A DNA stretch of 64,000 bases from contig JARYHS010009186.1 of assembly GCA_031002005.1 (NCBI GenBank), positions 99,977,992 to 100,041,991 of the forward strand. The letters run 5' to 3'. Each line of letters opens with the position of its first letter. Position 1 is the first letter of the stretch. Below the pieces are notes generated by a model. The model saw nothing but the letters and a program-made list of their open reading frames with translations. It made no database searches and was not told where the DNA came from. Both the position numbers and the translations under genes were made by a program. This DNA comes from Vandiemenella viatica. Lineage: Eukaryota > Arthropoda > Insecta > Orthoptera > Morabidae. Shown here one piece after another: positions 9,847 through 20,944 of this stretch.

Positions 9847-11930
9847 TGTGGTCTCAGCTTCACGGCCATGGAGCAGAAAAACGGAGTGAAGCCTGTCGTA
9901 TCTTGCCTTGCTGTATTATAAGCAAATGTGACCACTGGCAGTATTGTATCCCAATCCTTCTGCTCAACATCCACATACATCGACAGCATATCGGCTAATG
10001 TCTTGTTGAAGCGTTCTGTGAGACCGTTTGTCTGAGGGTGGTATGCAGTTGTCATCCTGTGGACAACGTCGCATCTTGACATGACCTCTGATACTAGTCT
10101 TGACTGGAATACCTTTCCACGATCGGATATCATCACACGTGGTGCTCCATGCTTCAAAATAATGTCTTCTACTAGAAATTTTGCAACCTCTGGAGCTTCT
10201 GCAGTCGGCACAGGTTTGGTGACAGCGTAGCGCGTGAGGTAGTCGGTGCAGACTATTATCCATCGGTTACCGGTTGTCGACTTCGGGAACCTCCCCAAAA
10301 GGTCGATCCCAATTCGGTGGAATGGAACTGCTGCAGGTGGAATTGGTACTAGATGACCTGGAGGTAATTGCGGCACATGTTTCCGTCGCTGGCACTCTTT
10401 ACAGTGACTCACATAATGCTTGACAGATCGGTAGAGACCCTTCCAGTAATACCTGCGTCTGATTCGGTCCAGGGTCTTCACAAATCCCAGATGACCGGAT
10501 ATTGGAGCGTCGTGGAAATACTTGAGAATAGCTGGCTGGAGATGAGCTGGAACGACCAGAAGCCACTTGGGGCCTAGTGGATCGTAGTTGTTCTTATACA
10601 ATGTCCCATCTATCAATTGAAACCCTCCTTTGGCCGGTTCTCCTTTCTCCAAGGCGTCTATGGTTCTTAATAACTCTGAATCTTCCCTCTGTTCAGCTGC
10701 AACGTCACCTAATTCAGCGAGGGCTGAAATTCCATTCATGCTGTTGTGTTCTATTAAAGGATTCCTTGAAAGGCTGTCGGCATCCTTGTGTTTGCGTCCG
10801 TTTTTGAATACCACCGTGACGTCGTACTCTTGAAGTCTAAGTGCCCATCTTGCTAGTCGACCTGATGGATCCTTCAAGCTGGTTAGCCAACATAAAGAAT
10901 GGTGGTCTGTTACGACGGTGAAAGGTTTGCCGAATAAATACGGACGAAACTTGTTGATAGCCCAGACAACTGCGAGGCATTCTTTCTCGGTTGTAGAGTA
11001 GTTTATCTCGGGCTTAGAGAATACTCTTGATGCATAGGCTATCACCTTCTCAGCACCTTCCTGAATTTGCACAAGCACTGCACCGATCCCATAACCGCTG
11101 GCGTCAGTGTGAAGTTCAGTTTCTGCATTCTCGTCGTATAAGGCTAGAACTGGTGCGGAAGTTAGAGCCTCCTTAAGTGCCTGGAAAGATCTTTCTTTAG
11201 TTTCATCCCAGTAAAACTTGGCGTCTCCTTTCAAAAGTTCTTGCAGTGGACGTGCCATGTTACAGAATCCTTTTATGAAACGCCGGAAGTATGAGCACAG
11301 CCCAAGAAAGCTTCTCACATCACGAATGTGCTGAGGAGTTGGAAATTCCATGACTGCCCTTACTTTATCTGGATCAGCGCGGACGCCATCTCCGTTGACC
11401 AGGTGCCCCAGGATTTTTATCTCTCTGGCGACGAAGAGGCACTTCTTCGGATTGAGGCGGAGTCCTGCAGTCTGAACACACTTCAGCACCGTTGACAGGC
11501 GACTCAGATGTTCTTCAAATGTTTTCGAGAAAACAACAATGTCATCTAAATAACAAAGACACGTCGTCCACTTAAGGTGTCGAAGTAAGTTGTCCATCAT
11601 GCGTTCGAATGTGGCCGGAGCGTTGCATAATCCGAATGGCATTACTTTGAATTCATAGAGGCCATCAGGTGTAATAAAAGCCGTCTTTTCTCTGTCAGCT
11701 TCGTCAACCTCGATTTGCCAGTAGCCTGTCTGCATGTCCATGGTTGAGAAGTATGTAGCTCCTTTCAAGCAGTCTAAGGCGTCGTCGATGCGCGGCAGTG
11801 GGTAGACATCTTTCTTTGTGATTTTGTTCAGCCGCCGATAGTCGACACAGAATCGCCACGTACCATCCTTCTTCTTTACGAGGACCACCGGAGATGACCA
11901 AGGACTCTCCGAAGGTTTGAATAATGTCAT
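9795..11930 (-). CDS. Gypsy pol: reverse transcriptase, RNase H and integrase core
   Basis: A 711-residue open frame. The RT begins at its N-terminus (WSSPVVLVKKKDG, VDYRRLN) and has the FSTMD first aspartate and the catalytic YLDD at about 127-130. RNase H follows with TDASG at 275-279, TEKECLA near 315, TDHH at 341 and DADSLSR near 383. Integrase has the zinc-binding H473/H480/C510/C513 group (HLGFVKTL, HCKEC) and the catalytic triad D543 (GIDLLG), D603 (ISDRG) and E639 (LTERFN). All catalytic residues are present, so this part looks functional. The last about 25 residues are out of frame owing to the shift near 9876. The first residues also follow a frame change: the upstream RT start lies in another frame up to about 11930. 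The ATG given is therefore not a biological start. Confidence 0.93.
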   Translation of the reverse strand: MTLFKPSESPWSSPVVLVKKKDGTWRFCVDYRRLNKITKKDVYPLPRIDDALDCLKGATYFSTMDMQTGYWQIEVDEADREKTAFITPDGLYEFKVMPFGLCNAPATFERMMDNLLRHLKWTTCLCYLDDIVVFSKTFEEHLSRLSTVLKCVQTAGLRLNPKKCLFVAREIKILGHLVNGDGVRADPDKVRAVMEFPTPQHIRDVRSFLGLCSYFRRFIKGFCNMARPLQELLKGDAKFYWDETKERSFQALKEALTSAPVLALYDENAETELHTDASGYGIGAVLVQIQEGAEKVIAYASRVFSKPEINYSTTEKECLAVVWAINKFRPYLFGKPFTVVTDHHSLCWLTSLKDPSGRLARWALRLQEYDVTVVFKNGRKHKDADSLSRNPLIEHNSMNGISALAELGDVAAEQREDSELLRTIDALEKGEPAKGGFQLIDGTLYKNNYDPLGPKWLLVVPAHLQPAILKYFHDAPISGHLGFVKTLDRIRRRYYWKGLYRSVKHYVSHCKECQRRKHVPQLPPGHLVPIPPAAVPFHRIGIDLLGRFPKSTTGNRWIIVCTDYLTRYAVTKPVPTAEAPEVAKFLVEDIILKHGAPRVMISDRGKVFQSRLVSEVMSRCDVVHRMTTAYHPQTNGLTERFNKTLADMLSMYVDVEQKDWDTILPVVTFAYNTARQDTTGFTPFFCSMAVKLRPQWIRCSHSSRTTLRMTI

Positions 11931-12940
11931 TATGCAACATCTTCTCCACTTCCTCTCGAATTATTCGCCTTTCGACTGGTGACAATCGGTACGAGCGCTG
12001 GCTAATGGGCGGATGATCCCAGTATTGATACGATGCTTTATCGTGGGCCGTTTCGTCTGACCTTTTTTTTTGCTGGTGGTGTGAATACACCAGAGAATTG
12101 GCGTAGTATAGCTAACACCCGGTGGTGTTGTTCCTTGGTCAGGCCGGACCCTATTGGCAGTTCCATAGTTGTTTCCTCCAGCGTGTTGTCGGTACTAGTA
12201 AACAGAGCATGGATCTTCGTTAATGACGTTGAGCTCGCCCTCCTGGACTGGTTCAAGCTGTCCCTATGCACATTCCCTTGGGGATAATTTGTGACTGCTC
12301 GTGACAGTTGTGATCCAAATGTCTCCTCGACCACCGATAATGCTTATGATAGCCGCTGGTATGTAGATTTCTTTCGTGAGCCTAATAAACTTTCTACTAT
12401 CGACAAGCACTTCAAGGTTGCGGTCGTCCGTGTTTTTGACTGGGACTCTCTCATTGCGAACGGCGGGATTGTCACGTTGTCAACGGCGAATAACTTCCCA
12501 GAAGATTCTGTGTTACGTGTACCCGTCGCAACGACTTCTTCAATTTGCAGCTCAGACGTTCCACAGTCAATGGACAGCTTGGGATGCCTTAAGGAAGTCC
12601 CATCCAAGGATGACATTATGACTACATTCTGTTAAATGACAAATTCAACTGGCTGGGTCCTGTTGTTGATGGGTTATTCTCGCGACACAAGCTCCAGCTG
12701 GCTGGACGTACTTTCCATTTGCGACCTTTAGCCACAGTTGCCCCCCGTATCACGGAACATTGTCTTCTTTAGTGTGCGACGATAATTGTCCGACAATACG
12801 GAGAAAGAAGCTCCTGAATCAACCAGCGCCCGGACAGGTTGGCCGTCGATTATAACGTTGATGAGATTTCCCGACATCTTAGTGACTGTCATCCATGGAG
12901 GATTTTCATCTGCGGCGCCCTCACCTCCGTAGATGGTCGC
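11920..12940 (-). pseudogene. Gypsy protease and RT N-terminal region, frame-broken
   Basis: The aspartic protease active site is visible on the - strand at 12781-12840 as ALVDSGASFSVLS. Downstream, separate open segments (12344-12616, 12038-12334, 11935-12090) cover the protease C-terminus, the linker with a Q-H-H-R-V-L segment typical of the RT entry, and the start of RT (SYRLSPVERRIIREEVEKML). Each segment is in a different frame or separated by stops, so at least three indels are needed to explain the interval. No alternative gene fits. The breaks may be sequencing errors rather than mutations. Confidence 0.75.
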
Positions 12941-12945
12941 CTTGC

Positions 12946-14123
12946 TTAGTTTTCCTGCGTGCGGCGGCTAGGGGAGCGGCTGGTAGCTCTGTCCGGCGAC
13001 GATGAACGGCAGCGGCGCGTCGGGGATCGACCTCGTCTAGGGTACGGCGATGGGCTTCTTCCCGTAGGTCGACCGAACTCGTCAGCGGGTGGCTGCCTGG
13101 GGTAGAACTGTTCGGATGGCGGACGTCTTGCGGCAAAATAATCGTCAAATACTCGTCTTCTCTCTCTGCAGTAGCGTATGACATGTCCAGGGCGCCCACA
13201 GTGGAAACATACTGGCGCGTTGTCTTCTGTCCTCCAGACGTCCGTTCGTCTTCGGGACGTCATAGGTGCCGGAGATTTGGTTGTGGCCGTGTCGGCCGGT
13301 TCCTAGGCTGCCGTTTGGCAGCTGCAGCATACGTCATATCAGGGCGAGGCCATTCTTCACGTCGAGTGCGATTGGCTCGGCAGACAGGAGCTATTGTCTG
13401 AAATACCTCTTTTTCCGCCGCGTCGGCTCCTTCATGACCCCTGGGCTTACATTCCATGGCCATGATCTGATGCTCACTCGGTTCAAGAGTCCCAGCTGCC
13501 ATGAACTGTTGTAATTCTTCTCTCACAATTTGTCGTATGAGAGACGCAAAGTCGTGCTGGTCTTCCACAACTGCCATAGGGACTACGTTGGGAAGTCTGT
13601 CATACTTCTTTCGCCCAACCCTCCTTTGTTGCATCTCCTCAATCCGCTGGCACCACTTGATGAACTCTTCCGTCGTAGCGACGTCTTTTATCAGAAGAGC
13701 TTGGTACATGTCTTCTGCAATACCTTTCATTAGGTGCGTGATTTTGTCGGCTTCAGTCATATTCGGGTTGACTACGTTGCATAGGGCCAAAACATCCTGT
13801 ATGTAAGATTGCGTCGGCTCCCCATGTCGTTGGGCCCGGTTCTTCAGTTGTTCTTCCGCCGAGCGGATTTGTCGCTGGTGGTCCCCAACGTTTTCTTAAG
13901 TTCCGTCTGGAACATTTCCCAGTTATTCAGTTTATCTTCGTTGTTCTCGAACCACTGCTGGGCGGTTCCGTCCAGATAGAAATACATTTGCCAAGCACAT
14001 GGTATGATCCCACCTGTTGTACTTGGCGACTCGGTCGAACCCTTTTAGCCATTTGTTAGGGTCCTGTCCAGCGTCTCCAGAGAACACCGATGGGTGTCGA
14101 ATGTGCAGCTGGCTTGCCGCCAT
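12946..14123 (-). pseudogene. Gypsy gag with CCHC zinc knuckle, frame-broken
   Basis: Three open segments in order on the - strand make up gag. They are 13932-14123 (N-terminus, with HPSVFSGDAGQDPNKWL), 13260-13790 (capsid-like, KITHLMKGIAEDMYQALL) and 12946-13263 (nucleocapsid). The nucleocapsid contains one zinc knuckle, CFHCGRPGHVIRYC at about 13168-13209 (C-X2-C-X4-H-X4-C), then a serine/arginine/proline-rich tail ending at the TAG stop at 12946-12948. Single-base shifts are inferred near 13975, 13860 and 13250. Gag would package element RNA into virus-like particles. The density of shifts increases toward the assembly gap. Confidence 0.82.
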
Positions 14124-14254
14124 GGGTTTTCCTAATGACGCGGACTTTCGGAAGGACGTACTGAGTATATCCTTTGTAGTCCGGTTCCAGTCCGTGTAGG
14201 CGGCGACTTTTACGTTGCCTTATCGGAGCCACGATGATGCAGCTGTTGCCAGGG

Positions 14255-14272
14255 TACCCGGCGTCTCCACCA
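14255..14272 (-). other. Candidate primer binding site
   Basis: Four bases inside the right LTR, the + strand reads CCCGGCGTCTCCACCA, which looks like the 3' end of a tRNA including CCA, as expected for a minus-strand primer site. I could not assign the tRNA. Confidence 0.5.
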
Positions 14273-14276
14273 ACTA

Positions 14277-14490
14277 TGTCGCGTTGGAACGGGACAGGTG
14301 TGAATTCGAAGGTTACTTGTCATGAACACAGCACTTAACTGAGAACAGGTTTATTGAGAACTCAAACATACACGCAGCACTGACTGCCTCTTGGGCAGAA
14401 TGCTCTTCTATTATACACAGATAGAACGTACTAGGATTACAAGAGTAGTTAACAAATGAAATGTGTAGAAGTTACAAGTGACCTTAGGAA
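14277..14490 (-). repeat. 5' LTR of the gypsy element, truncated by the gap
   Basis: Aligns to 8897-9114 with five single-base deletions (in CC, AA, AAA and TTT runs and once in AGAG) and no substitutions. It stops where the N run starts. Confidence 0.92.
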
Positions 14491-15490
14491 NNNNNNNNNN
14501 NNNNNNNNNNNNNNNNNNNNNNNNNNNNNNNNNNNNNNNNNNNNNNNNNNNNNNNNNNNNNNNNNNNNNNNNNNNNNNNNNNNNNNNNNNNNNNNNNNNN
14601 NNNNNNNNNNNNNNNNNNNNNNNNNNNNNNNNNNNNNNNNNNNNNNNNNNNNNNNNNNNNNNNNNNNNNNNNNNNNNNNNNNNNNNNNNNNNNNNNNNNN
14701 NNNNNNNNNNNNNNNNNNNNNNNNNNNNNNNNNNNNNNNNNNNNNNNNNNNNNNNNNNNNNNNNNNNNNNNNNNNNNNNNNNNNNNNNNNNNNNNNNNNN
14801 NNNNNNNNNNNNNNNNNNNNNNNNNNNNNNNNNNNNNNNNNNNNNNNNNNNNNNNNNNNNNNNNNNNNNNNNNNNNNNNNNNNNNNNNNNNNNNNNNNNN
14901 NNNNNNNNNNNNNNNNNNNNNNNNNNNNNNNNNNNNNNNNNNNNNNNNNNNNNNNNNNNNNNNNNNNNNNNNNNNNNNNNNNNNNNNNNNNNNNNNNNNN
15001 NNNNNNNNNNNNNNNNNNNNNNNNNNNNNNNNNNNNNNNNNNNNNNNNNNNNNNNNNNNNNNNNNNNNNNNNNNNNNNNNNNNNNNNNNNNNNNNNNNNN
15101 NNNNNNNNNNNNNNNNNNNNNNNNNNNNNNNNNNNNNNNNNNNNNNNNNNNNNNNNNNNNNNNNNNNNNNNNNNNNNNNNNNNNNNNNNNNNNNNNNNNN
15201 NNNNNNNNNNNNNNNNNNNNNNNNNNNNNNNNNNNNNNNNNNNNNNNNNNNNNNNNNNNNNNNNNNNNNNNNNNNNNNNNNNNNNNNNNNNNNNNNNNNN
15301 NNNNNNNNNNNNNNNNNNNNNNNNNNNNNNNNNNNNNNNNNNNNNNNNNNNNNNNNNNNNNNNNNNNNNNNNNNNNNNNNNNNNNNNNNNNNNNNNNNNN
15401 NNNNNNNNNNNNNNNNNNNNNNNNNNNNNNNNNNNNNNNNNNNNNNNNNNNNNNNNNNNNNNNNNNNNNNNNNNNNNNNNNNNNNNNNNN
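14491..15490. other. Assembly gap, exactly 1,000 N
   Basis: The round length indicates a nominal scaffold gap, not a measured distance. It should contain the last about 145 bp of the gypsy LTR. Any open frame crossing it is meaningless. Confidence 0.99.
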
Positions 15491-16455
15491 ATTTATTTTT
15501 TCTTAAATTGAACCCCCCCCCCCTTCCCCCTGGATGAGATTTGGTAGAATGTGGTGGCAACCCCCTCACCTTGTAATTTTAATTGTTAAGTAATTAAATT
15601 TATTTCATATGTTAATGTATTTTCCTTCATGCCACTAGATATCTAAGCGTTAATACTGATGTCTTCTTTATAATACATTTTTCTGTAAAATAAGAGGAGA
15701 AAAATTATATAATAAGTCGACGTGCGATTTTTATTAACCACCCTCCATTTAAATGAGATTTGGTGAAATTTTGACGGACTCTTCCCCTCTTTTAGGCTAC
15801 GTAATTAAGAAAAAAAATTATTACGGTATCTTTGACATGCTTTTCTCTCTTTACACCCCTATTATCTCATCTAAATACTGTTTATATATTAGGCTATTAA
15901 ATGAACATCCTTTTGTATAGAAATGTGATCCATTGTGATTTATTTTGCTATGTGTTTACTCAAGGCGCAAAATACCCCTAAAACATCTAAACGTTCCTTA
16001 TCTGCATCTTATTTAGCAGAATAATTTTTTTTCCCTACAAATTTATCTGTTGCCAATCATTATGTTCTTATCTGAATCCCTTTTGCTATGGTCAATGTCT
16101 AGTTCCCAACAAAGTATTGTACCCTTCACTTATTTATAATAACATTTGTGAAGTAGAGTGTGAAAAAAAATTATTTTTACCACTTGACTGTGTATATTAA
16201 TCCTAACTGACAATGGTGGCATACAGAGCAGCCATTACGAAACTAACACAAGTCAAACCACCCACTCCGTAGTAATCTCACTTCTATCAGACTTGTAAGC
16301 ATTACGTATGTAAACATAAAACCAAATGAACTGAAGCAAAATTACTAAAATGTCAATTTATTGGCTACCGTTTTTAAGCTATTTTTCGTAATAACCTACA
16401 AGAATGTTGCCAAGGATTTTTTTTTTATTTACAACTCTAAGATACTCTTTCCATA
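15491..16455. other. AT-rich stretch with a diverged internal repeat
   Basis: No gene was seen. A segment near 15509-15595 (ATGAGATTTGGTAGAAT, CCCCTCACC, then a run leading to AAGTAATTAAA) recurs in diverged form at 15740-15810 (ATGAGATTTGGTGAAAT, CCCCTCTTTTAGGCTACGTAATTAAG), so part is repeat-derived. Confidence 0.5.
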
Positions 16456-16821
16456 AGGGAGCATCCATAAACCACGTTGCACCATTTTGGCCTCCTCTTA
16501 ACTCCCCCCTGTTTACCCCACGTAACCCGACGTGGATTTGCCTCTACCCCCCCCCCCCCCCCCCCCACGTAGCATGTAGCTTTTTTCCTTTTGATTCCAT
16601 AAGACTTTTTGTACTGTTTTCTCTTGTCAGGCTGTTGTAAATTACATACGGAGATAATTATGTGAAGGAAATAAATATTCACATGCTGTAGTGTGTTCTG
16701 TACCTCATTTTAATTGTGATAAATGATATTAATAAATAACTCTCCCCCACGTAGCGCAGCGTATCCTTCCAGCCAACCCCTCCCCCCCTAGACCGAGCCA
16801 CGTTGTTTATGGACGCACCCT
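16456..16821. mobile_element. MITE-like element with 'TCCATAAA' terminal inverted repeats
   Basis: The left end AGGGAGCATCCATAAACCAC and the reverse complement of the right end (AGGGTGCGTCCATAAACAAC) are inverted repeats bounding about 366 bp without coding capacity. The interior holds long C runs (for example 16549-16566). A second element with the same kind of ends lies at 37670-38100. Autonomous partner not identified. Confidence 0.65.
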
Positions 16822-17045
16822 AACGAGAACACTATGTAGTAGTATTGTGAGATTTTCAAATCTGTTTTATAACGAAACTCAAGCTTAGAGTTGATAAGAC
16901 GCTAAGCCGCAGCAAAACAGGCAGAAATGGGGAGATGAAATCTAAGTATGATAAGATTGTGCTCGAGATTTAAAAATTAAATTTTGGGATTGTACTAGGC
17001 TAGTCTAAGGAGTTGACGATATCTATACCATCTGGCTGGTGCTTG

Positions 17046-17049
<4 letters not shown>

Positions 17050-17102
<53 letters not shown>

Positions 17103-17292
17103 GGCATTCGGCAACGGAGGCCATACAGCCAGCTCAATGTGTATTTTTTTTTCCCAATGTATGGACGCCACAGGACGGACAGGACATTCACACAGACACA
17201 CAACACTTAACATCCATGCCCGCGGCCGGATTCGAACCGGCGGCCTCGGCACGCGGAGCTAGCACTCTAGCCCCTACGCTACCGAGGCCGGC
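17050..17292 (-). mobile_element. tRNA-derived SINE with target-site duplication
   Basis: On the - strand a tRNA-like head (17218-17292) with a near-consensus A box (TAGCGTAGGGG) and a perfect B box (GGTTCGAATCC) is followed by a short body and a poly-A tail of about 50 (T run 17050-17099 on +). An 11-bp duplication GTGCTTGTCTT flanks it (17039-17049 and 17293-17303). The perfect duplication and long tail indicate a recent insertion. Confidence 0.88.
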
Positions 17293-17303
17293 GTGCTTGT
17301 CTT

Positions 17304-18664
17304 GGAAGATGGTCGCCTGTCCATGAAGGGCGTATTACATTGACCGAAACGTTGGCTAATTGTTGTTGTTGTGCGCGTCGAAAACGAGGTCATTAGTGCC
17401 CGTCGGCTTAGAAAATATAGACTGTCGAACGTAATGTTTTCGCGCATGCATTAGCGCGATAATATTTCATAATCACACTGGAAACATCTGACCCACTGTA
17501 AACCAAAACCACGGACATTCTGCCCCAGGCTTGCGATTTACAGAACGTGAACATTTAATAGCCACTACCTTACCGCCGTAAAATTATATACTCTTCTCGC
17601 GAAATGCTGGCCAAGTTGGGCAGCCGAAACCGCAGGAGGAAACGTGATATCTGTGCAGCTAGCGCCGAGCTACACAAGCCGGATCGAATTTCCGTTGTTC
17701 CCCATTACCTCCCAGCGCCCACGACTGCCGTGTCGCAGATAATTTATACCCGCACCCGGCGCGGCGCGCCGCCACGCTCGGCTTGGTCGTTTTGCACCTT
17801 AGGGGCGAGATGAGTCAAGTTCGTGCGTTCCCACGGCAGAGGGTGCGCGATGTGCACGCGGCCGCTGGAGTGACTGACCGGAGGCCGCAGGAATGTGGAG
17901 GGACGGCTTCTGTGCCGACCGGCCTCGCTGCCCGTGCCGGCGCACCAGTGTCCATCATAAACTCTCAGAGCTCTCAATAACGGTAGAAAATAGTGTGATT
18001 GACATGGTAAGCATATGGATAGGGAACAAAATCGCATCAACTTGACATATCAGCATTTAGCCCAATTGTCTTTGGCCTCGCCATATACGTTAGAGAAGGA
18101 GCGTAGAAAAATTGAGATTCCGATAATCCTCACGCTTTGGCGCTTTTTATCCAATTTTTATCCAATTTTTACCCGTCATCAATTTCTTGAGTCGCTTGAT
18201 GCAATTTTCGTTCTCTTCTCTTCAACTAATATTTTCATTTCAACATACCCATTACAACTTATGTTGTAAGTTACTGGTTCGTATATTTTAATCTTTGTCT
18301 TTCTTGGATTATTTTCTACAGAAACAAATCAGCCAGTTGCATATATTTCAAAATTTGGACCTCCATCTTATCTGTTCTGTCTCACTTTTCCACTATTTTC
18401 TTTGTTCACACATCATTTCCAACAAACGTTTGTTTTGTACTTCATCGGTCCACTTAATTTTCAGCATCCTTGTATTGCACTACGTTTCCCTTGCCTCAGT
18501 TTCTTTCTTTCTGATTTTCCTGTGCATAATATATAAAATTCTATAAAGTTCTTTCTAAATCCTAGAAACTAAACTACTTTGAAGAATTTAGTTTTGTTCT
18601 GCTTTTAGATCGTTCTTGATTCAGTACTCAGTTGTAATTTCAAGGACGCTTTACAGTTGCGACG
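17304..18664. other. Stretch without a supported gene; GC-rich block inside
   Basis: 17600-17960 is GC- and CpG-rich (GGCGCGGCGCGCC and similar) against AT-rich surroundings. Short open frames there look like composition effects. It could be an unmethylated regulatory block or old element. No promoter motif was recognised. Confidence 0.45.
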
Positions 18665-18673
18665 ATAGTTTAG

Positions 18674-18918
18674 GACCGAGCATGGTGGGTGAGCGGTCAG
18701 CGCTCTGGCCTCGCATTCGGTAGGACGGCGGTTCGAATCCCCGTCCGGGCATCCATAATTGGGTTTTCCATGGTTTCCCTAAATCACTCCAGGCGAATAC
18801 CGGAATGCTTCTTGAAAAAGGCCATGGTCTATTTCCTTACCGATCCTTGTCCCCAGTCCTTTCCCGCCTCTAATGACCTCGACATACGAAGCGTAAAGCC
18901 ATAAGTAAAAACAGAACC
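18674..18918 (+). mobile_element. tRNA-derived SINE (family A) with target duplication
   Basis: A tRNA-like head (A-box-like GGTGGGTGAGCGG near 18683; perfect B box GGTTCGAATCC at 18730-18740) is followed by a core (GTTTCCCTAAATCACTCCAG) and a tail ending AAGTAAAAACAG. A 9-bp duplication ATAGTTTAG flanks it (18665-18673, 18919-18927). Diverged copies of the family are at 32125-32332 and 53810-53985. This core type is common in insect genomes. Confidence 0.88.
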
Positions 18919-18927
18919 ATAGTTTAG

Positions 18928-20397
18928 AAGAAACTCGAGGATTCGTTGATTCCAGTCGAGTGAATAATAAGAATATTTAGTTATTCAGGTTATGTCTACC
19001 CGTAGATAAAATGCTCTCAGCATTTTTACAGCTTTGTTTAGCATTATTATCCTATTGTTAGAAATTAATCTGTCTTTTCGACGGTTCTGACTTGCAATCG
19101 CTAATTCATAAAGTCGATATTTACAATGGAATTAAATTTCAGTAGAGGACCAGGTATATAAGAAGATACATGAACAAAGAAATTGGTTTATTCCAAAAAG
19201 GAGCTTCCTGACCGATGAATTTTAAATTTTGCTTAAATGTGATTACTGATATTTTACGGAAATTACGATTCATTTTCCGCAGAAGTGTTGATTTTTTTTC
19301 TCTCCTAAAAGTCTTTTCTGAACATAAAAATACTAATAATTAGCTACCAATTTTTGAGAACGATAATATTTGTCTCCTGGGACCATATACTACGAGAAGC
19401 TAAGTGAATCACTGTTAAATGAAAGGTTAGAGTGAAAACGAGGCTCATAATGCTAAAAGCTGGGAAGCGTTAGTTAGAAAACCCCGGCCACGGCCATAAG
19501 CAGAAGATCTTAAATTGTTCTGGCCAAAACCATTAAAAAGAGTTCTTTGTGGTGGTATGAAAATGAATATTACAACTGTAATATGGAGAAAGGGTATGTG
19601 GTCGTTATTAATTTAGGATGTCCACATATTGCGAAGAAGTACGGCATGTTTTCGCTGCGGACGCCGGCCGTCCAGGTAGCAGAGTTTTTGCAGGACGTGG
19701 TCGACGGCCACAGCTGCCCGCTGAGCGCTGGATTCTGCGTTTCGCTATCTGCGCCTGGCGTGTTGAGAGATGTGTGATAAACGAGGCACGGCCATGGGCA
19801 TACCTCGAATAGTTCTCTCGCTGCAGCAAACATCCTCAGCTCTCGGCAACAGCGTCCCTACTGGTTTATACAAAGTTAAAGAGTCTTCATATGTAGCTTT
19901 TCACAAGTATGTTATATGTTTGCGACGGTGAAAGGAATTCTTGTCCTTGATATTAGGTTTATCGTTGCTTGCTTATAGCAAAGTTCTTTCAAAACTCTCG
20001 CATTCGCAGCTGTGGATCCAATGCAAAATTTCTATTTCGAAATGTCAATTGATATTCGCGTTTTATTAAAAATGTGATTGCATTTCTCTCTCTTCAAAGC
20101 TAGAAATTAATTTAGAATTAATTTTAAATAAGTCACGGTTATTTCACATTTCGTTCTCAAAATGGTAGCACCCATGTGATATTACAGTTGTTCCATTATT
20201 CTATTCTGAATTGTTACCGCCGTTGCTCTCCAAATAAGAAATCTATTGTAGTCGTATTTCTTTTTGGATATCTTTAATTCCATTTAGCGGTCTCTATTTC
20301 AGTTCTGACAGCAAACAAGACGTTCTTGTACAAATCGTTTAACTTTCGTTTCATGAAAATAAGTAATGATGTTAAAGCTGCAGTACACTGCTGAATG
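18928..20397. other. Stretch without a supported gene
   Basis: Mostly AT-rich. A GC-rich patch at 19620-19830 supports overlapping open frames on both strands (60-87 aa) with no recognisable domain, so coding is not claimed. Confidence 0.5.
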
Positions 20398-20944
20398 CAA
20401 GGCCCACTCTAGGGGGGGGGGGGGAGGGGGGCAAACCGGGTATTTGCCCGGGGCGCTAAAATTTAGGGGCGCCATTTCGGCTGTAAGTGTGAGAAAAATA
20501 TTAATGATATTAATGTGTTAAATACCCAATTAATAAAAAATCCACATACCGATTTTTTCGTTCGTTAAAAACTACAGTTCTTAGCTATTTGGGTGCGCCC
20601 CTACAGACTTCGAAGAGACGGGGCGCGGTCCTCAAGGGGCGCGCCATTGACCTGCCGCCTCGGTGTGAATTACGCCTTAGGAGCAACTTCAAAATGCGCC
20701 GCGTCCGCGCCACGTCTCTTCTGTGTGAATTGGGCCTTAGCACGCGAGTAGAACGCTGTTTGGACTTTTGCTGTCTCAACTTGCTTATTATTGCTAATTA
20801 TTAAAGTGGTTTCATTACACAACAGCATTAGTCTTACTATTACGTTATTAGTGATAAGTGGAAGTTCATAAAATTTACTTCAGGATTTTATAATTTCTAA
20901 AGGTAAGTAGTACATCTATGATTAAACTGTTATTTAGTTGGATA

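Larger units (their letters stand above)
8897..14490 (-). mobile_element. Ty3/gypsy LTR retrotransposon, right end in the assembly gap
   Basis: The element lies on the - strand: left (3') LTR 8897-9259, polypurine tract, integrase, RNase H, RT, protease, gag, candidate primer site, then the right (5') LTR from 14277 cut by the N gap at 14491. From the 363-bp left LTR, about 145 bp of the right LTR are expected inside the gap. Gag-PR-RT-RH-IN order is standard for Ty3/gypsy; no envelope gene was seen. Frameshifts interrupt gag and the protease/RT junction, and at least some look like sequence errors (see findings). The target duplication cannot be checked because of the gap. Confidence 0.93.

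Noticed and set aside
14456..15569. Long open frames on both strands across 14484-15511
   Set aside because: They consist of the N run; there is no sequence to translate.
16995..17252. Poly-lysine or poly-phenylalanine proteins
   Set aside because: They translate the SINE poly-A/T tail.
17218..17292. A true tRNA gene on the - strand
   Set aside because: It is the head of a SINE with poly-A tail and target duplication; the stems are imperfect.
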